This document shows, piece by piece, positions 37,777 to 48,839 of a stretch of 64,000 bases of DNA. The translations under genes were made by a program, and so were the position numbers. The DNA comes from Delphinus delphis (Eukaryota; Chordata; Mammalia; Artiodactyla; Delphinidae). The notes under the pieces are model-generated. The model had not been told where the DNA came from. It ran no database searches and was given only the letters and a program-made list of their open reading frames with translations. The stretch is taken from assembly GCF_949987515.2 (NCBI RefSeq), contig NC_082692.2, positions 87,429,488-87,493,487 of the forward strand, written 5' to 3'. The first letter of the stretch is position 1. Every line of letters starts with the position of its first letter.

Positions 37777-37990
37777 TTTTTTTTTTTTTTTTGGCGGTAC
37801 GCGGGTCTCTCACTGTTGTGGCCTCTCCCGTTGCGGAGCACAGGCTCTGGACACGCAGACTCAGTGGCCATGGCTCACGGGCCCAGCTGCTCCGCGGCAT
37901 GTGGGATCTTCCCGGACCGGGGCACGAACCCGCGTCCCCTGCATCAGCATCAGCAGGCGGACTCTCAACCACTTCGCCACCACGGAAGTC
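37777..37990 (-). mobile_element. CHR-2-type tRNA-derived SINE with a 6-bp internal duplication
   Basis: Reverse-oriented full-length copy with a long poly(T). Imperfect 15-bp target-site duplications CTCGTGCGTGATTTT and CTCATGCATGATTTT lie at 37762-37776 and 37991-38005. Where other copies read GCATCGGCAGG this one reads GCATCAGCATCAGCAGG (37940-37956), a 6-bp insertion by duplication. Confidence 0.95.
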
Positions 37991-39654
37991 CTCATGCATG
38001 ATTTTAATCAAGTGTATCAGGGAGGGTTTGATCAGAGTGGGACCACCATGAGAAACAAACGAGGATAGGACCTTATGCAAATGTGGGAGCAGGGGGTGAG
38101 GTCCATGCAAGGCTATGGCTTCTGCATCTGGTTTTGGGCTTCACTTGTTACAGATCAGACAGGCTGGCCTCCAGAAGGGGAAGGTGGATATGAAGCGGGG
38201 TGTCAAGGACAAATGGAAACCCGAAAGGATGAACTCTAACCCACCAAGACCAATGACTTGCTTCACTTCATGCTATGTGACATGTTGTGTTTAACAAGGT
38301 ATGGGTCCTCTGCAAATGACAGAGGATACTTATCACGGCACTTTTTCCCTAGTGATGAAAGATTGTGCTTCAGAATCCTTCTAAACACAGCTCTCTAAGC
38401 AGGCATTTCCAATTAAGTGGAGCTGATTGAAGAGAAGAAAGCTATTTGCCCCCTCTACTGTTAGCACAGCATTCAGGAAAGGGTTGCCTTTTTATAAGCT
38501 TCCCTTAATCTCTTGATCTCAATCTTCATCGATTTTATGATTTAAAGAGGCTGTGGGGTAATTAATCAAGATTTAAGACATTACTTTTTAAGGGAAAAAT
38601 GAATTTCAAGGTTCACCAAACAACTTATAAATGCTATGCTTGGTAGAGTCCCAAGAGAAAGTATTTTATTAGCAGTAGTAATAATCAAACCTGCTCTTGT
38701 GAAGATTATCTACATTTATTTCTATCTGTTCTAAACTTAAAATTCTTTGAGTCTATGTGAAGTTGCTCAAAAGATTAGCCATTAGATTTTAACAATGGGA
38801 CTAAAGTCAAAAGGGGCCATGCTTTCAAAAAAGCAGACTGGGATGCAGCTGGCCACTGTGTTCATTCAGCCTCTCGGGGAACTCTTCTATAGGTACTGCA
38901 TTCATCAATTTCACGAGGGTGTGAACTTTATTTTCTTTCTGCCCTTAATCACATTTAGTTTAAAGCTGCCTTTCTTTAGATTCACTCATTTGATCTGCAT
39001 CCTGTCTATCAATAAATTCATTTCCTCTGTGTGATCTTTCAGCTCTTATTTTCCCCTCAAATCTTCTCTGCATGTCAGATCTGGTGTTTCCTTAAGATTT
39101 CCTCTTTTACCATATATCATTATTCTTCACCCATTCATATACTGATTGTTCTTCACTAGAAGCATTCTGGTTTATTTATACTTCTTTCAGAGTTGTAAGA
39201 GTCATACTATATTTAGCACAGAATTGAGCCAGAGCATTACAGCACTTGTTCTGAATTATACATTTCTATGATAGCCATAGAATTAAAAAGAAATTACTTT
39301 CTTTTCTATTCATATCATACTACTTCCTCATATTCATCTTGTGGTCAGTTAAACTCCTGAACACTTCCCACACAAGGCGTTTTAAACCCCAGTGCCATTC
39401 CTGTAACTGCACAGCTGGAATACTGAGACTCGAGAGCAGGTCATTATATTTGCCATTTTTATAGTTTACTGGCCTCAAAAATAGAATGGGAATGAGTTGA
39501 GTCCCCAGTGAATATTTTTATTGAATCTACATTTTTTAAGCAATCACTACTACTTTGTCTACATGCTCAGAAGTCAACCTTACACAACATTACTTTGGAT
39601 TTTTCTGGCTTGGTAGCAAGTTCACGTGTGTACTCAGAACTGTATATTCATATT
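37991..39654. other. Unique sequence, no gene recognised
   Basis: No family or coding signal recognised. Confidence 0.5.
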
Positions 39655-39765
39655 GTTAAGAGACTGTAAGCCACACAAGTGGGAATTCGTTAGCTGCTGT
39701 GTTCCCTGATGTATCTCTAGCAGTAGGCCCTCACTCGGATCTGTACAATGGATGAATGAATATAA
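39655..39765 (+). mobile_element. LINE-2 (L2) 3' end
   Basis: GACTGTAAGCCACACAAGTG, GTGTTCCCTGATGTATC, TCTAGCAGTAGGCCCTCAC and GGATGAATGAATA match the L2 terminus. Confidence 0.7.
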
Positions 39766-39870
39766 CAGGCACTTTCCATATACTGAATTGTTTAATCTGC
39801 TTAATAGCCCCAAGAGGTAAACACTATTTTTATTCCATTTTACTGATGAGGAAGTAATGCATTTACTTAC
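39766..39870 (-). mobile_element. MIR fragment
   Basis: GGCACTTTCCATATACTG, TTTAATCTGCTTAATAGCCCC, AAGAGGTAAACACTATTTTT and TTCCATTTTACTGATGAGG are the reverse of the MIR core. Confidence 0.8.
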
Positions 39871-40006
39871 AAATTCAGAGAGGATTTTGACTGATTACTG
39901 GAAATTAGTTCTAACATGTTTATGGAAAACAAGAAACTACAGCCCAGGAAAGAAATAGCCAAATTTCCAAAACTAATGCGATTTTCTTTATATAAAAAAC
40001 ACAGCT

Positions 40007-40223
40007 GGGCTTCCCTGGTGGCGCAGTGGTTAAGAGTCCGCCTGCCGATGCAGGGGACACGGGTTTGTGCCCCGGTCCGGGAAGATCCCACATGCCGCGG
40101 AGTGGCTGGGCCTGTGAGCCATGGCCGCTGAGCCTGTGCGTCCGGAGCCTGTGCTCCGCAATGGGAGAGGCCGCGGCAGTGAGAGGCCCACGTACCGCAA
40201 AAAAAAAAAAAAAAAAAAAAAAA
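40007..40223 (+). mobile_element. CHR-2-type tRNA-derived SINE
   Basis: Full-length copy with the longest A tail of the set (about 24) and a CGGCAGTGAG variant near the 3' end. The short target-site duplication is A-rich ending ACAGCT (about 39994-40006 and 40218-40229). The long uninterrupted tail is consistent with a recent insertion. Confidence 0.95.
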
Positions 40224-40229
40224 ACAGCT

Positions 40230-41389
40230 ATTCACTTAAGCAAAATTTGAGCACTTTTTCAACAAAAACTGTGTTACATGCTAGGAAGAATTAGGAGATG
40301 AAGGACAGCCCCTGGTCTCAGAGAGCTGTCAATCATGGTGAAAATAACAGAAATCATGTACTGAGAAGAAACAGGATGGAGATGAAAAACCACTCATATG
40401 CTCACTCAATGTCTGAGTGGACATAATCCAAACTCACAAACAGGCAATCATTTAAAATAACAAGTGACCAAAGGCCCAAATGGTAATCACAATACTGGAA
40501 TCAGATTTCAAAATGAAATATGAGAGGAAGCCCTTCTGGACCGCATAAAAGCTGACAGGATGGGCACCATTATGAGATCCAGACCAGGATTTATGAAAGG
40601 ACTTCATACTGATAAGAAAACCATTGATGCTGTATTGCCTCATAAATAAGAGTGTGGCTGCCCATATATGTACAAAATGAAGTTTATTCCTCATTGATGT
40701 GGATGGAATTAATTAACTGAAGTCAGCCAGGTTTTCAACGGGTCTAGCTTGACTAGTTACGATTTGTATCTATTCTCCATTCTTGATCTTAGAACAGTTC
40801 TTTAGTCACAGGACTTTCTAAGTTATAAAGACCTTTCTTGGATTTTTTTCTTTTGTCACACATACCAACAATATACTCAAACAAATTATCAATTTAAAGT
40901 TGGCAGCCTGACAGTTCTAAGCATAAAACTCTGAAGTTTTAATAACCTATAAAGCTTGTGTCAAATGCTTAATACACACCTGTTCCAACACAGCCGGCAT
41001 CTGTCATATACTTGTAAACTATTTGCCTTAATTTGCTTGTCCTAGTAAGAGTAAGCATGTGATATGAGAGATTAGACTGAATTTCAGTCCAAAGAGACAT
41101 TGGGGAGATGATTTATGAAATGATAAAAGCCAGAAATGAAATATTTTGTTAGATGATTCCTTTCTTTAGATGGCATATTAATCTCACTCTCACCACCACT
41201 TGTAATTCCAATCAGGAAGGTCATGGTCAAAGCCAATGCTTCTCTTAATTTCAGCCAGAAACCTGACTTTTACCCCATTTTTTATTTCTATACTTTCTAA
41301 TGATATAAGAAGCAATGTTGGCTTACTTGGTTTCTGATGAGAAGCCCTTGTACTACATGAGTCACTCTGCCTTACTGCTTTGATTTCTT
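40230..41389. other. Unique sequence, no gene recognised
   Basis: No transposon family or coding signal I can support. Confidence 0.5.
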
Positions 41390-42010
41390 TCATTTTGTAT
41401 CTTTTCTTAAGGCTTCGGTTTCTGAGAGCAGTTTTAGGTTCACAGGAAAATGAAGAGGAAAGCACAGAGATTTCCCAAGTATCTCTATACATGCAGAGGC
41501 TCGCCCATTATCACCTTCCAGATGGTACACTTGTTACAACGGATGAACCTGCACTGACACATCGTAATTACTCAACGCACATCGTTTACCTTTGCATTCA
41601 CTCATTGGTGTCGTACACTCTTGGGTGTGGAGAAAGGTTATAATGACATGTGCCCATTGCTAAAATATCATACAGACTATTTTCACTGCCCTGTGCTTTG
41701 TCCATTCAATCCTGCTCCCATGTCCACCTCTGGCAAGCAGTGACCTTTTTACTACTTTTGCCTATTCCAGAAAGCCTTAGAGCTGGAATCATACAGTAAG
41801 TAGCCTTTACAGATTGGCTTCCTTCACTTAGTGATGTGCACTTAAGTTTCCTCCACGTTTTTTAAATTGCTTGATAGCTCAATTCTTTTTAGTGCTGAAT
41901 AATAGTCCATTGTCTTGATGCACCCCTCTTCATTGACCCAGTCATCTACTGAAGGGCAGTTTGATTGCTTCCAAGTTAGGGCAATTATGAATAAAGCTGC
42001 TACATACAAC
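41390..42010 (-). mobile_element. Old LINE-1 3' region (L1M-type)
   Basis: The plus strand reads TTTTAGGTTCACAGGAAAATG, CACAGAGATTTCCCAAGTAT, GATGAACCTGCACTGACACA, GGAATCATACAGTAAGTAGCC and GGCAATTATGAATAAAGCTGC, the reverse of the L1M 3' end. It is followed directly by a poly(T) run and by antisense L1 5' material. Confidence 0.8.
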
Positions 42011-42017
42011 TACGTGC

Positions 42018-42915
42018 AAGTTTTTTTTTTGGTGGACTTTGTTTTTGGCTTTTGACAGTTTGACTATGATGTGTCTAAGTGTGGATCTATTTGCATTTAT
42101 TCTACTTGGAATTTGTTGAGCTTCCTGTATGAGTAAATATTCATAAATGCTTTTCATCAAATTGGGGATGTTTGGGGCCATTATTTCTTCATATATTTTT
42201 TTCTGCCTCTTTCTCTCTCTCATCTGCTTCTGGAACCCCAACTATGCAGATGGTATCCCAAATGTCTCTGAGACTCTGTCCATTTTTTTTTTCATTTTTG
42301 TTTTATTTGACCTCAGACTAGATAATCTCAACCTATCTTCAAGTTTGCTGATTCAGAGGCTTCCCTGGTGGCGCAGTGGTTGGGAGTCCACCTGCCGATG
42401 TAGGGGACGTGGGTTGGTGCCCCGGTCCGGTAGGATCCCACATGCCGTGGAGCGGCTGGGCCCATGGGCCATGGCCGCTGAGCCTGCACATCCGGAGCCT
42501 GTGCCCCGCAATGGGAGAGGCCACGACAGTGAGAGGCCCGTGTACTGCAAAAAAAAAAAAAGTTTGCTGATTCAGAACCTGCCAACTCAGATCTGCTGTT
42601 GATCCTCTGCTGTAAATTTTTCACTTCAGTTATTGTAATTTTCAACTCCAGATTTCCTATTGGTTTCTTTTTAAAATAATATTAATCTCTTATTTGCTGA
42701 GATATCATACTTTCCTGTAACTCTTTACATGTAGATTCCTTTAGTTCTTTAAACATATTTATTATAGCTGCTTCCAATGTCTGAACTTCCTCTGGGATAT
42801 TGTCTAGTGATTGTTTTCTTCCTGTTTATGGAGCATATTTTCCTGTTTCTTTGTGTGTTTTGTAATCTTTTGTTAAACAATTGATGACTTAAATAATTTA
42901 CTGGGACAACTGTGG
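42018..42915 (-). mobile_element. Old LINE-1 ORF1/5' region (L1M/HAL1-type), split by a CHR-2 SINE
   Basis: GACTATGATGTGTCTAAGTG, TTGGAATTTGTTGAGCTTCC, TTCATCAAATTGGGGATG, GGCCATTATTTCTTCATATA, then after the SINE TTTTCACTTCAGTTATTG, TTTGCTGAGATATCATACTT and TATAGCTGCTTCCAATGTCTG, match the antisense of the ORF1 region of old L1s. A 17-bp duplication at the SINE proves the interruption. Confidence 0.75.
42358..42559 (+). mobile_element. CHR-2-type tRNA-derived SINE
   Basis: Full-length copy with perfect 17-bp target-site duplications AAGTTTGCTGATTCAGA at 42341-42357 and 42560-42576, so the pre-insertion sequence of the host L1 can be read exactly. The body carries more CpG-to-TpG/CpA changes than the 15.3-kb copy. 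Confidence 0.97.
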
Positions 42916-43880
42916 AAATTATAACCAACTCTCCCCACCAGAGTTTGCTGTTGTTGTTATTGTTGCAGCAGCAAACTTATGTAAAGTTTGTATTTTTATC
43001 ATATGCCACTCAAGTCTCAACTCAATTAACTCTGTGGTCAGTGAATCACTGGACAGAGATTTTCTTAATTGCTTTAGATGACTCAGTCTGTCATCCCTTG
43101 CCAAATGACTCTGTGTGTGCTGGAACAAACCTTTAAAATTTTGGCAGTTTACAGCTCTGCCTTAGTACTCGCTTCCCCCTTGTGCAGAGCTCCAGTGTCA
43201 GACAGAGGTGAGAAATCAGGGCTTTCTCGGGTCTTTCCTGGGCATGTGAACAGCCCTGCATGTATGCATGGCCTTCTAGGTTATCCAGAACATGTCAGAG
43301 ATTTTCAAAGCCTCCTATGACATCTCATTCCTTAATTTTTCTTTTTAAGTTTTCTTGGCCATCTTCTTATTTACCCTAACTGGTATCACTGCCTCAGGAA
43401 GCTTTAAAGTTAAACAGTTGCTCCTAATTATTTTCAAGTACCCTGAGGATAAGGCTTTTTCTGTAGTATAAGCTGTGAGTAAGTCAAATAAAGACAAATA
43501 CTAAAAATGGGGCTTTTCCAGTGAGCTGTCAGATAGTGAAGATTCTCTGGGTATGTGATTACGGGGGGAGCTGCAAACGCATTCTGCCTCTCTAGTTACT
43601 GCTAGGCCACTACTTCCCACATATATTGTGTTTGCAAAGTTGCTGATTTTCAAGGCTACAAAAGACTTGGGGAATAGGGGGTATAAATAGAGCAAATTTA
43701 AAAGTTTGCTGTTCTTACCAAGATCCAGCTATTTTTCTTGGATAAGCTTTTATTCTATTGTTGGAAGCCTGTGATTAATTTCCCTGAGCTCTGAAAAAGT
43801 TGGTTTTCACTGTTTTTTCAACTATATTTATTACCCTTGGGTAGGAGCAAATTTTCAGAGGTCCTTACTGTGCCATTCCA
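42916..43880 (-). mobile_element. Probable continuation of the old LINE-1 5' region
   Basis: A GTTGTTGTTATTGTTGCAGC stretch near 42950 and the antisense-looking text to about 43870 are in the style of an old L1 5' UTR, but similarity is weak. The open frames at 42912-43320 carry no domain. Confidence 0.35.
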
Positions 43881-44093
43881 GAGTACTTTTTTTCTGGTTT
43901 GCTTTTTCATTTTTGTATCATATTAATTTATTTCATTGTTCTCCATATGGCTTTCTTAAACACCCTATTCAACGAATACTTTCAGCATCATTTGTTGTAG
44001 AACTTTATGATTTCAAACTGTTAAAAAAACTGCCATGTATATCAATATCATGAGACTTTATATGACTCTGGTAGAGTTTATAATAAACAGTTT

Positions 44094-44312
44094 GTATTTT
44101 TTTTTTTTTTTTTTTTTTTTGCAGTATGTGGGCCTCTCACTATTGTGCCGTCTCCCGTTGTGGAGCACAGGCTCTGGACGCACAGGCTCAGTGGCCATGG
44201 CTCACGGGCCCAGCCGCTCTGCGGCATGTAGGATCTTCCCGGACTGGGGCACAAACCCGTGTCCCCTGCATCGGCAGGCGTACTCTCAACCACTGTGCCA
44301 CCCGGGAAGCCC
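44094..44312 (-). mobile_element. CHR-2-type tRNA-derived SINE
   Basis: Reverse-oriented full-length copy. Perfect 15-bp target-site duplications TATAATAAACAGTTT at 44079-44093 and 44313-44327. Confidence 0.97.
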
Positions 44313-44800
44313 TATAATAAACAGTTTTTTACAGTGATCATGGTAAATATCCAAAACAGAACTTTGCAATAGGATAATGATAGATAGCAGGGTTAAGAAT
44401 TTTGAAATGTGCAAAATAAAGGTTAGAACATTTTGATCTATCTAAAATAGTAATGTTCACTTAAATAGAATCACAGGAAAAATCACAAAAAGGTAATATA
44501 ATTACAAGGATTCATCATTTTTTCTTGGGGAAATACACATCAGATGTCATTTTAGTTAAATGGAATTAACCATGCACAGAAGAGAGTGAGAGAAAAAAAC
44601 TGTGGGCAGTTCTGCTCACCATGCATGAGTTGAGGTTGTTAATACAAGTTGGTTCTTACAGCTACGAATAATTTAAGTGTCTCATTATGCTACATCTCAT
44701 TCTAGTGTTTAAAGATACAGTGCTGGAGAACTCCATTTGCAAGATCGTTTTTTTCTAGGTGCACATCGTACATGTAAGTATCACTATTCTCATACAGCAT

Positions 44801-44818
44801 TATATATATATATATATC
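44801..44818. repeat. (TA)n microsatellite
   Basis: A short pure TATATATA run immediately left of the MaLR LTR. Confidence 0.85.
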
Positions 44819-45500
44819 AGACATAGTGGATTGAATAGGGTCCCCCAAAACTCATGTCCATCAGAAACCTTAGAAGGTAAACCTAGTTGGAAATAGTCTT
44901 TACTGGTGTAATTGGTTAAGATGAGGTCATACAGTACAAGGGTGGGCCCTAAATCCAATGACTGGTGTCCTCATAAAAAAGAGGAGGGGGGTCCAGTGTC
45001 TAAGGCTCCATGCTCCCAATGCAGGGGGCCTGGGTTAGATCCCTGGTCAGGTAACTAGATCCCACATGCCACAACTAAGTGTTCACATGCCACAACTAAA
45101 GATCTCGCATGCTGCAACGAAGATCCTGTGTGCCACCACTAAGACCCGGCACAGCCAAATAAATTTTTAAAAAAGAAAAAGAAAAAAGTTTAAATCGGTA
45201 AGTTGAAAAAGAAAAGGAGAGGACTCACAGAGATACACACAGAGAAGAAGTCCATAGGAAGACACAGGCAGAGACTGGAGTGATACAGCTATTCAATACA
45301 AGCTAATAAACAACACAGATTGCTAGAAGCCACTAGAAGCAAGGAAAAGGCAAGGGAAGGTTCTTTCCTAGAACCTTCGGAGGGAACATGGGCTGGTAAT
45401 GCCTTGATTTTGGACTTCTACCCTCCATAAGTGTGAAAGAATACATTTCTGTTGGTTTAAGCCACCCAGTTTGTGACACTTAGCCTTAGGAAACTATTAC
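44819..45500 (+). mobile_element. Solitary MaLR LTR (MLT1-type) hosting a SINE
   Basis: GTGGATTGAATAGGGTCCCC, TTGGTTAAGATGAGGTCATA, GGGTGGGCCCTAAATCCAAT, ATGACTGGTGTCCTC, then after the SINE GGAAGACACAGGCAGAGACT, ATTTTGGACTTCTACCCTCC and TTAAGCCACCCAGTTTGTGA follow the MaLR LTR from end to end. No internal retroviral sequence is seen. Confidence 0.88.
44990..45180 (+). mobile_element. Older tRNA-derived cetartiodactyl SINE (CHR-related)
   Basis: CTCCCAATGCAGGGGGCCTG, GGTTAGATCCCTGGTCAGGT, AACTAGATCCCACATGCCAC, and repeats of ACAACTAA and GCAACGAAGATCCTG, ending AAATAAATTTTTAAAAAAG. It is more diverged than the CHR-2 copies. A-rich flanks make the target-site duplication uncertain (GAGGAGGGG and GGAGAGG). 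Confidence 0.85.
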
Positions 45501-45859
45501 ACCAAGTATCCCATATTTGGTGGGAAATATAAGGCATTTTCAAGGGTAAATTTAACTAGACACAGTTCAGCATTACTTTCATGTTAGGCACTGACCTAAA
45601 ACTATCCCCTCATATCACTTACATGACTCTGCAACACAAAGAATTTCATAACTGTAAATGCACAATTTCTTTTGAAACTATTTAAAACATAATGTATATA
45701 AGTACTAAAATGTGATCTGTATTATTGGTGATATCATTCAAATGCTCTGGCCTTCAATTTTTCACTGGCAAAATGAGACTTCAGAGCCTAATCGGTTACA
45801 GCCATTTTTCTATATGTGCACAGAAATTTGTGTAAATTCCTCTGATGAAATTTAGACTG

Positions 45860-45995
45860 TTATTGAGTATGTAAAATCTTTGAGTCCAGGAACATTATTT
45901 TACTGTCTTTTATTTCACATAGAATAATATCTTTCCTGTGTTTTCCAAGCACCCACACATTGCCTATATCATACTAGACTATCAAAAATGTGTTG
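45860..45995 (+). mobile_element. LINE-2 (L2) 3' end
   Basis: AAAATCTTTGAGTCCAGGAAC and TCACATAGAATAATATC, with a terminus near AAAAATGTGTTGAAAGG, resemble the L2 terminus, weakly. Confidence 0.45.
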
Positions 45996-46217
45996 AAAGG
46001 ATACTATCTGGTTAATACCAGAATAATACAATTTTAAAGCTGAACAAGAACTTTAAAAGGACAGGACAACTGGCAAAATCTAAATCTTTCCTTTTGGGAA
46101 CTGAAGCTCAGAGAGATTATAGCCACAGTGAAACTACAGTCCAGATTCTCAACCTCATCCTTTGACAAAAATTGCTACTCTTATTAGGAGAGGTCCCAAC
46201 ATGCTTTGCAGAATTGG

Positions 46218-46462
46218 CATAATGGGTTAAGATGGTAGGCTTTTGAGGCTGACTTCCTAGGTTCAAATCCTGGCTCTACCACAAACTAATTTTCTGACTT
46301 GAGCAATTAATGCAATCTCCCTGGAACTCAGTTTCCTCATCTGTGGAATGAATTAAAAAATCATACCTCCACATCATAGAGTTATAAAGAGGGTTAAATG
46401 ACTGTTAAGACATACAGGCAGATAATAAGGGCACCAAGAATGTTAGTGGCTACTATGATTAC
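46218..46462 (+). mobile_element. MIR SINE, near full length
   Basis: Head TAATGGGTTAAGATGGTAGG, CTAGGTTCAAATCCTGGCTC, CTCAGTTTCCTCATCTGTGG, core and tail GGGTTAAATGACTGTTAAGAC all in order. Among the best preserved MIRs here. Confidence 0.92.
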
Positions 46463-46553
46463 AACCAAATGTCTGTACCTTTGTAAAGAGCTGCTGTGTA
46501 ATGCCCTTTGTGGCCTAATTCTGCCTGTGTTTGTTTTCCTGGTTCATATAGCC

Positions 46554-46743
46554 CAGGGTTTCTGACACTAGGCACTATTGACGTTTGGGGATGGATAATT
46601 TTTGGTTGTCGGTGGCTGTCCTTTGCACTGCAGAATGTTTACTGTCATTCCAGGTCACTATATGCCAGTAGCATACATTCCCTTCCTTAGTGTGACAACC
46701 AAAATGGTCACCCTGGCGGAACATTACTTCTGATACAGAACTA
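46554..46743. mobile_element. MER5A-type hAT-Charlie element
   Basis: CAGGGTTTCTGACACTAGGC, ACTATTGACGTTTGGGG, GGATAATTTTTGGTTGTC, GGTGGCTGTCCTTTGCAC, TATGCCAGTAGCATACATTC and TGTGACAACCAAAATGGTCA match the MER5A body from its terminal inverted repeat. Confidence 0.88.
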
Positions 46744-47030
46744 CAGCTCTCCTCTTAAGTTCTCTGAGGGCTGGGAGTAGCTCTTATGTCACTTTTTTAA
46801 CTCCCAATTATCTGGCCTCATGCCCTCCTATAAACACTGTATTTCATAATTTGTTATATTATTCAATAAGTGATGTATATAGCCTGTTGAGAATTTAAAT
46901 ATTAGAGGCTATAATAAAGGGGTTTTTCCACCCTCACTCTCCCACCAAGACTTATAACTGGTAGCTACCTCAGTGCTTGGAATATGAGAGGTATTTCAAG
47001 AATGATGGCTAAATGAATGAATGTTGGTGG
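46744..47030 (+). mobile_element. LINE-2 (L2) 3' end
   Basis: TTCTCTGAGGGCTGGGAGTA, GCTCTTATGTCAC, then CTACCTCAGTGCTTGGAATA and GATGGCTAAATGAATGAATG match the L2 terminus, with an insertion or divergence between the parts. Confidence 0.6.
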
Positions 47031-47039
47031 GAGAAATTG

Positions 47040-47215
47040 TTCCCTTCATTGAGAAGGGTGAAATGTCTCCCCTATGCATTGAATCTTTATCATGTAGGAG
47101 GCACTCTACTAGATGCCTTACATACATTGTAGCAATTTGGCAAAATCCCATTTTGTAGATAAGCAAACCAAGGTTTAGTTCAAAGTCACACAACTAGTAA
47201 GAGACAGAAGCAAGT
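47040..47215 (-). mobile_element. MIR fragment
   Basis: GCACTCTACTAGATGCCTTA, CATACATTGTAGCAATTTGG, AATCCCATTTTGTAGATAAG and CAAAGTCACACAACTAGTAAG are the reverse of MIR. Confidence 0.85.
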
Positions 47216-47292
47216 TTTCGGTGCATATCTTTCTAAATCCTTAGCTATACCTTTTATCCTTTTGATATCACGAAGTTCAAATTAACACTCCT

Positions 47293-47580
47293 ACTGCCCT
47301 GGTGACACAGTGGTTAAGAATCCGCCTCTCAATGCAGGGGACACAGGTTTGAGCCCTGGTCCGAGAAGATCCCACTTGCCGTGAGCAACTAAGCCCGTGC
47401 ACCACAACTACTGAAGCCCGTGCACCTAGAGCCTCTGCTCTGCAACAGGAGAAGCCACCGCAATGAGAAGCCTGCGCACCACAGCGAAGAGTAGCCCCCG
47501 CTCGCCGCAACTAGAGAAAAGCTGCGTGTAGCAAAGAAGATCCAACGCAGCCGAAAATAAATAACTTATTTTTTAAAAAA
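47293..47580 (+). mobile_element. CHR-1-type tRNA-derived SINE
   Basis: The longer CHR form: CTGGTGACACAGTGGTTAAG, GGTTTGAGCCCTGGTCCGAG, then the extra 3' part missing from CHR-2 (ACCACAACTACTGAAGCCCG, GCGAAGAGTAGCCCCCGC, AAGATCCAACGCAGCCG). Target-site duplications ATTAACACTCCT and ATCAACAGTCCT lie at 47281-47292 and 47581-47592 with two mismatches, fitting an older insertion than the CHR-2 copies. Confidence 0.95.
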
Positions 47581-47592
47581 ATCAACAGTCCT

Positions 47593-48810
47593 AGAATGAA
47601 CAGAATCATCTATTTATAGTATCAGCCTTTTGAATTTGTTCCCTAAGATTATACAGACACAGTAGAAAGTTTTATATCCAACTAAATGCAATAGAAACTA
47701 ATGAAAGCATCTGAGGATGGCTCTGAAAGACACTTTTACCATGTAAGGTTGAGGAAAAGCGAGCAGCTAACTGTCCCAAAGCATTTATTCATCAGTCACA
47801 GGCCCAGACCAGCTTATCTTGTTTGCCATACATCTCATCACCACTACTCATGCTTGTAGCTCTCATTTCAACATGATATGTCCACAGTGGAAAGTTAGTC
47901 TCAAAGATTTGTTATGTCATTAATCAATATTCAGTGCCACAGAGCAAATAAACCGCAAACACGCTGAATCTGCCTGCTCAGTTGTCTTCAATACTGTCAA
48001 CCCAAAGGGACTGAGATCTGAACGTGCTCATCCTAGGGCCGAGTGTGTGTGCGTGCAAGGGCACATGTGCCAGAACAGTCTCACCTCAAAAAACTAAAAA
48101 CCACTTAATCATGACTTACCACTTTCCTCAGATCACATTATAGTTTCATAAATTATAACCAGTCCTGTTATTTTTTAAATAGGGTTAAAAAAGTCACATG
48201 TAACCCCATCTTGTTTTAGGAATATAAAGACTGATCAATGCCTCTTAGTGGATAGCATTCCCTTCAAACATGTAAGCTCTTCAACAAAAATGAAACAGCC
48301 CGGGTGACTAGGATTTCTGTTTAATGGCTGCTGGCCAGTATATAGGTTTTGTTGCTTGGGAACAGTTTTTGCTCCCTTTGGACATAATACCATAGGCGAT
48401 ACACTAACAATTATGTACATTCAAACTAGATTATTTTAAATTCAATCTTCAGCTGTACTGTAAATAAGAAACCGCATGTGCGTGTGTTGCTTTTCAGTAA
48501 TACTGAAGAATTGCTTAATTAGCACAACCTTGTAAATCCACTGTACTTCATAGAAAGATAAATAAAATTTTTAAAAATTTTAAAAGAGGTGCTTAGAAGT
48601 ATACAAGATGTACAGTCACTAAAACAGCTAATTTTTTCCTTCTCTCCCCCTTTGAAGGAATGGGATTTGGTTGTTCCTACACTAGCTAGAACCATGATAA
48701 AAACGTACCATTAATTTGTAACGTAAGTATTGCAATAAGTTAGTAACAATCTTGCGGGCTTGTTTTTCAAATTTCCTTTTATTTTGATCAGTTTAGTATA
48801 TTGCATGAAT
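47593..48810. other. Unique sequence, nothing recognised
   Basis: No repeat family or coding signal recognised. Its right end (48811-48826) is the left target-site duplication of the big L1. Confidence 0.5.
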
Positions 48811-48839
48811 TGTTTCAGGTATTTTCTTTTTTTTTTTTT

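Noticed and set aside
37661..38110. 149-codon minus-strand open frame
   Set aside because: Mostly the body of a CHR-2 SINE. The same MPRSGWAREPWPLSL-type peptide recurs at every CHR-2 copy, which shows a repeat shadow rather than a protein family.
44819..45500. Endogenous retrovirus with internal genes
   Set aside because: Only LTR-like sequence is present here and at 6.5 kb; no gag, pol or env remnant is visible.
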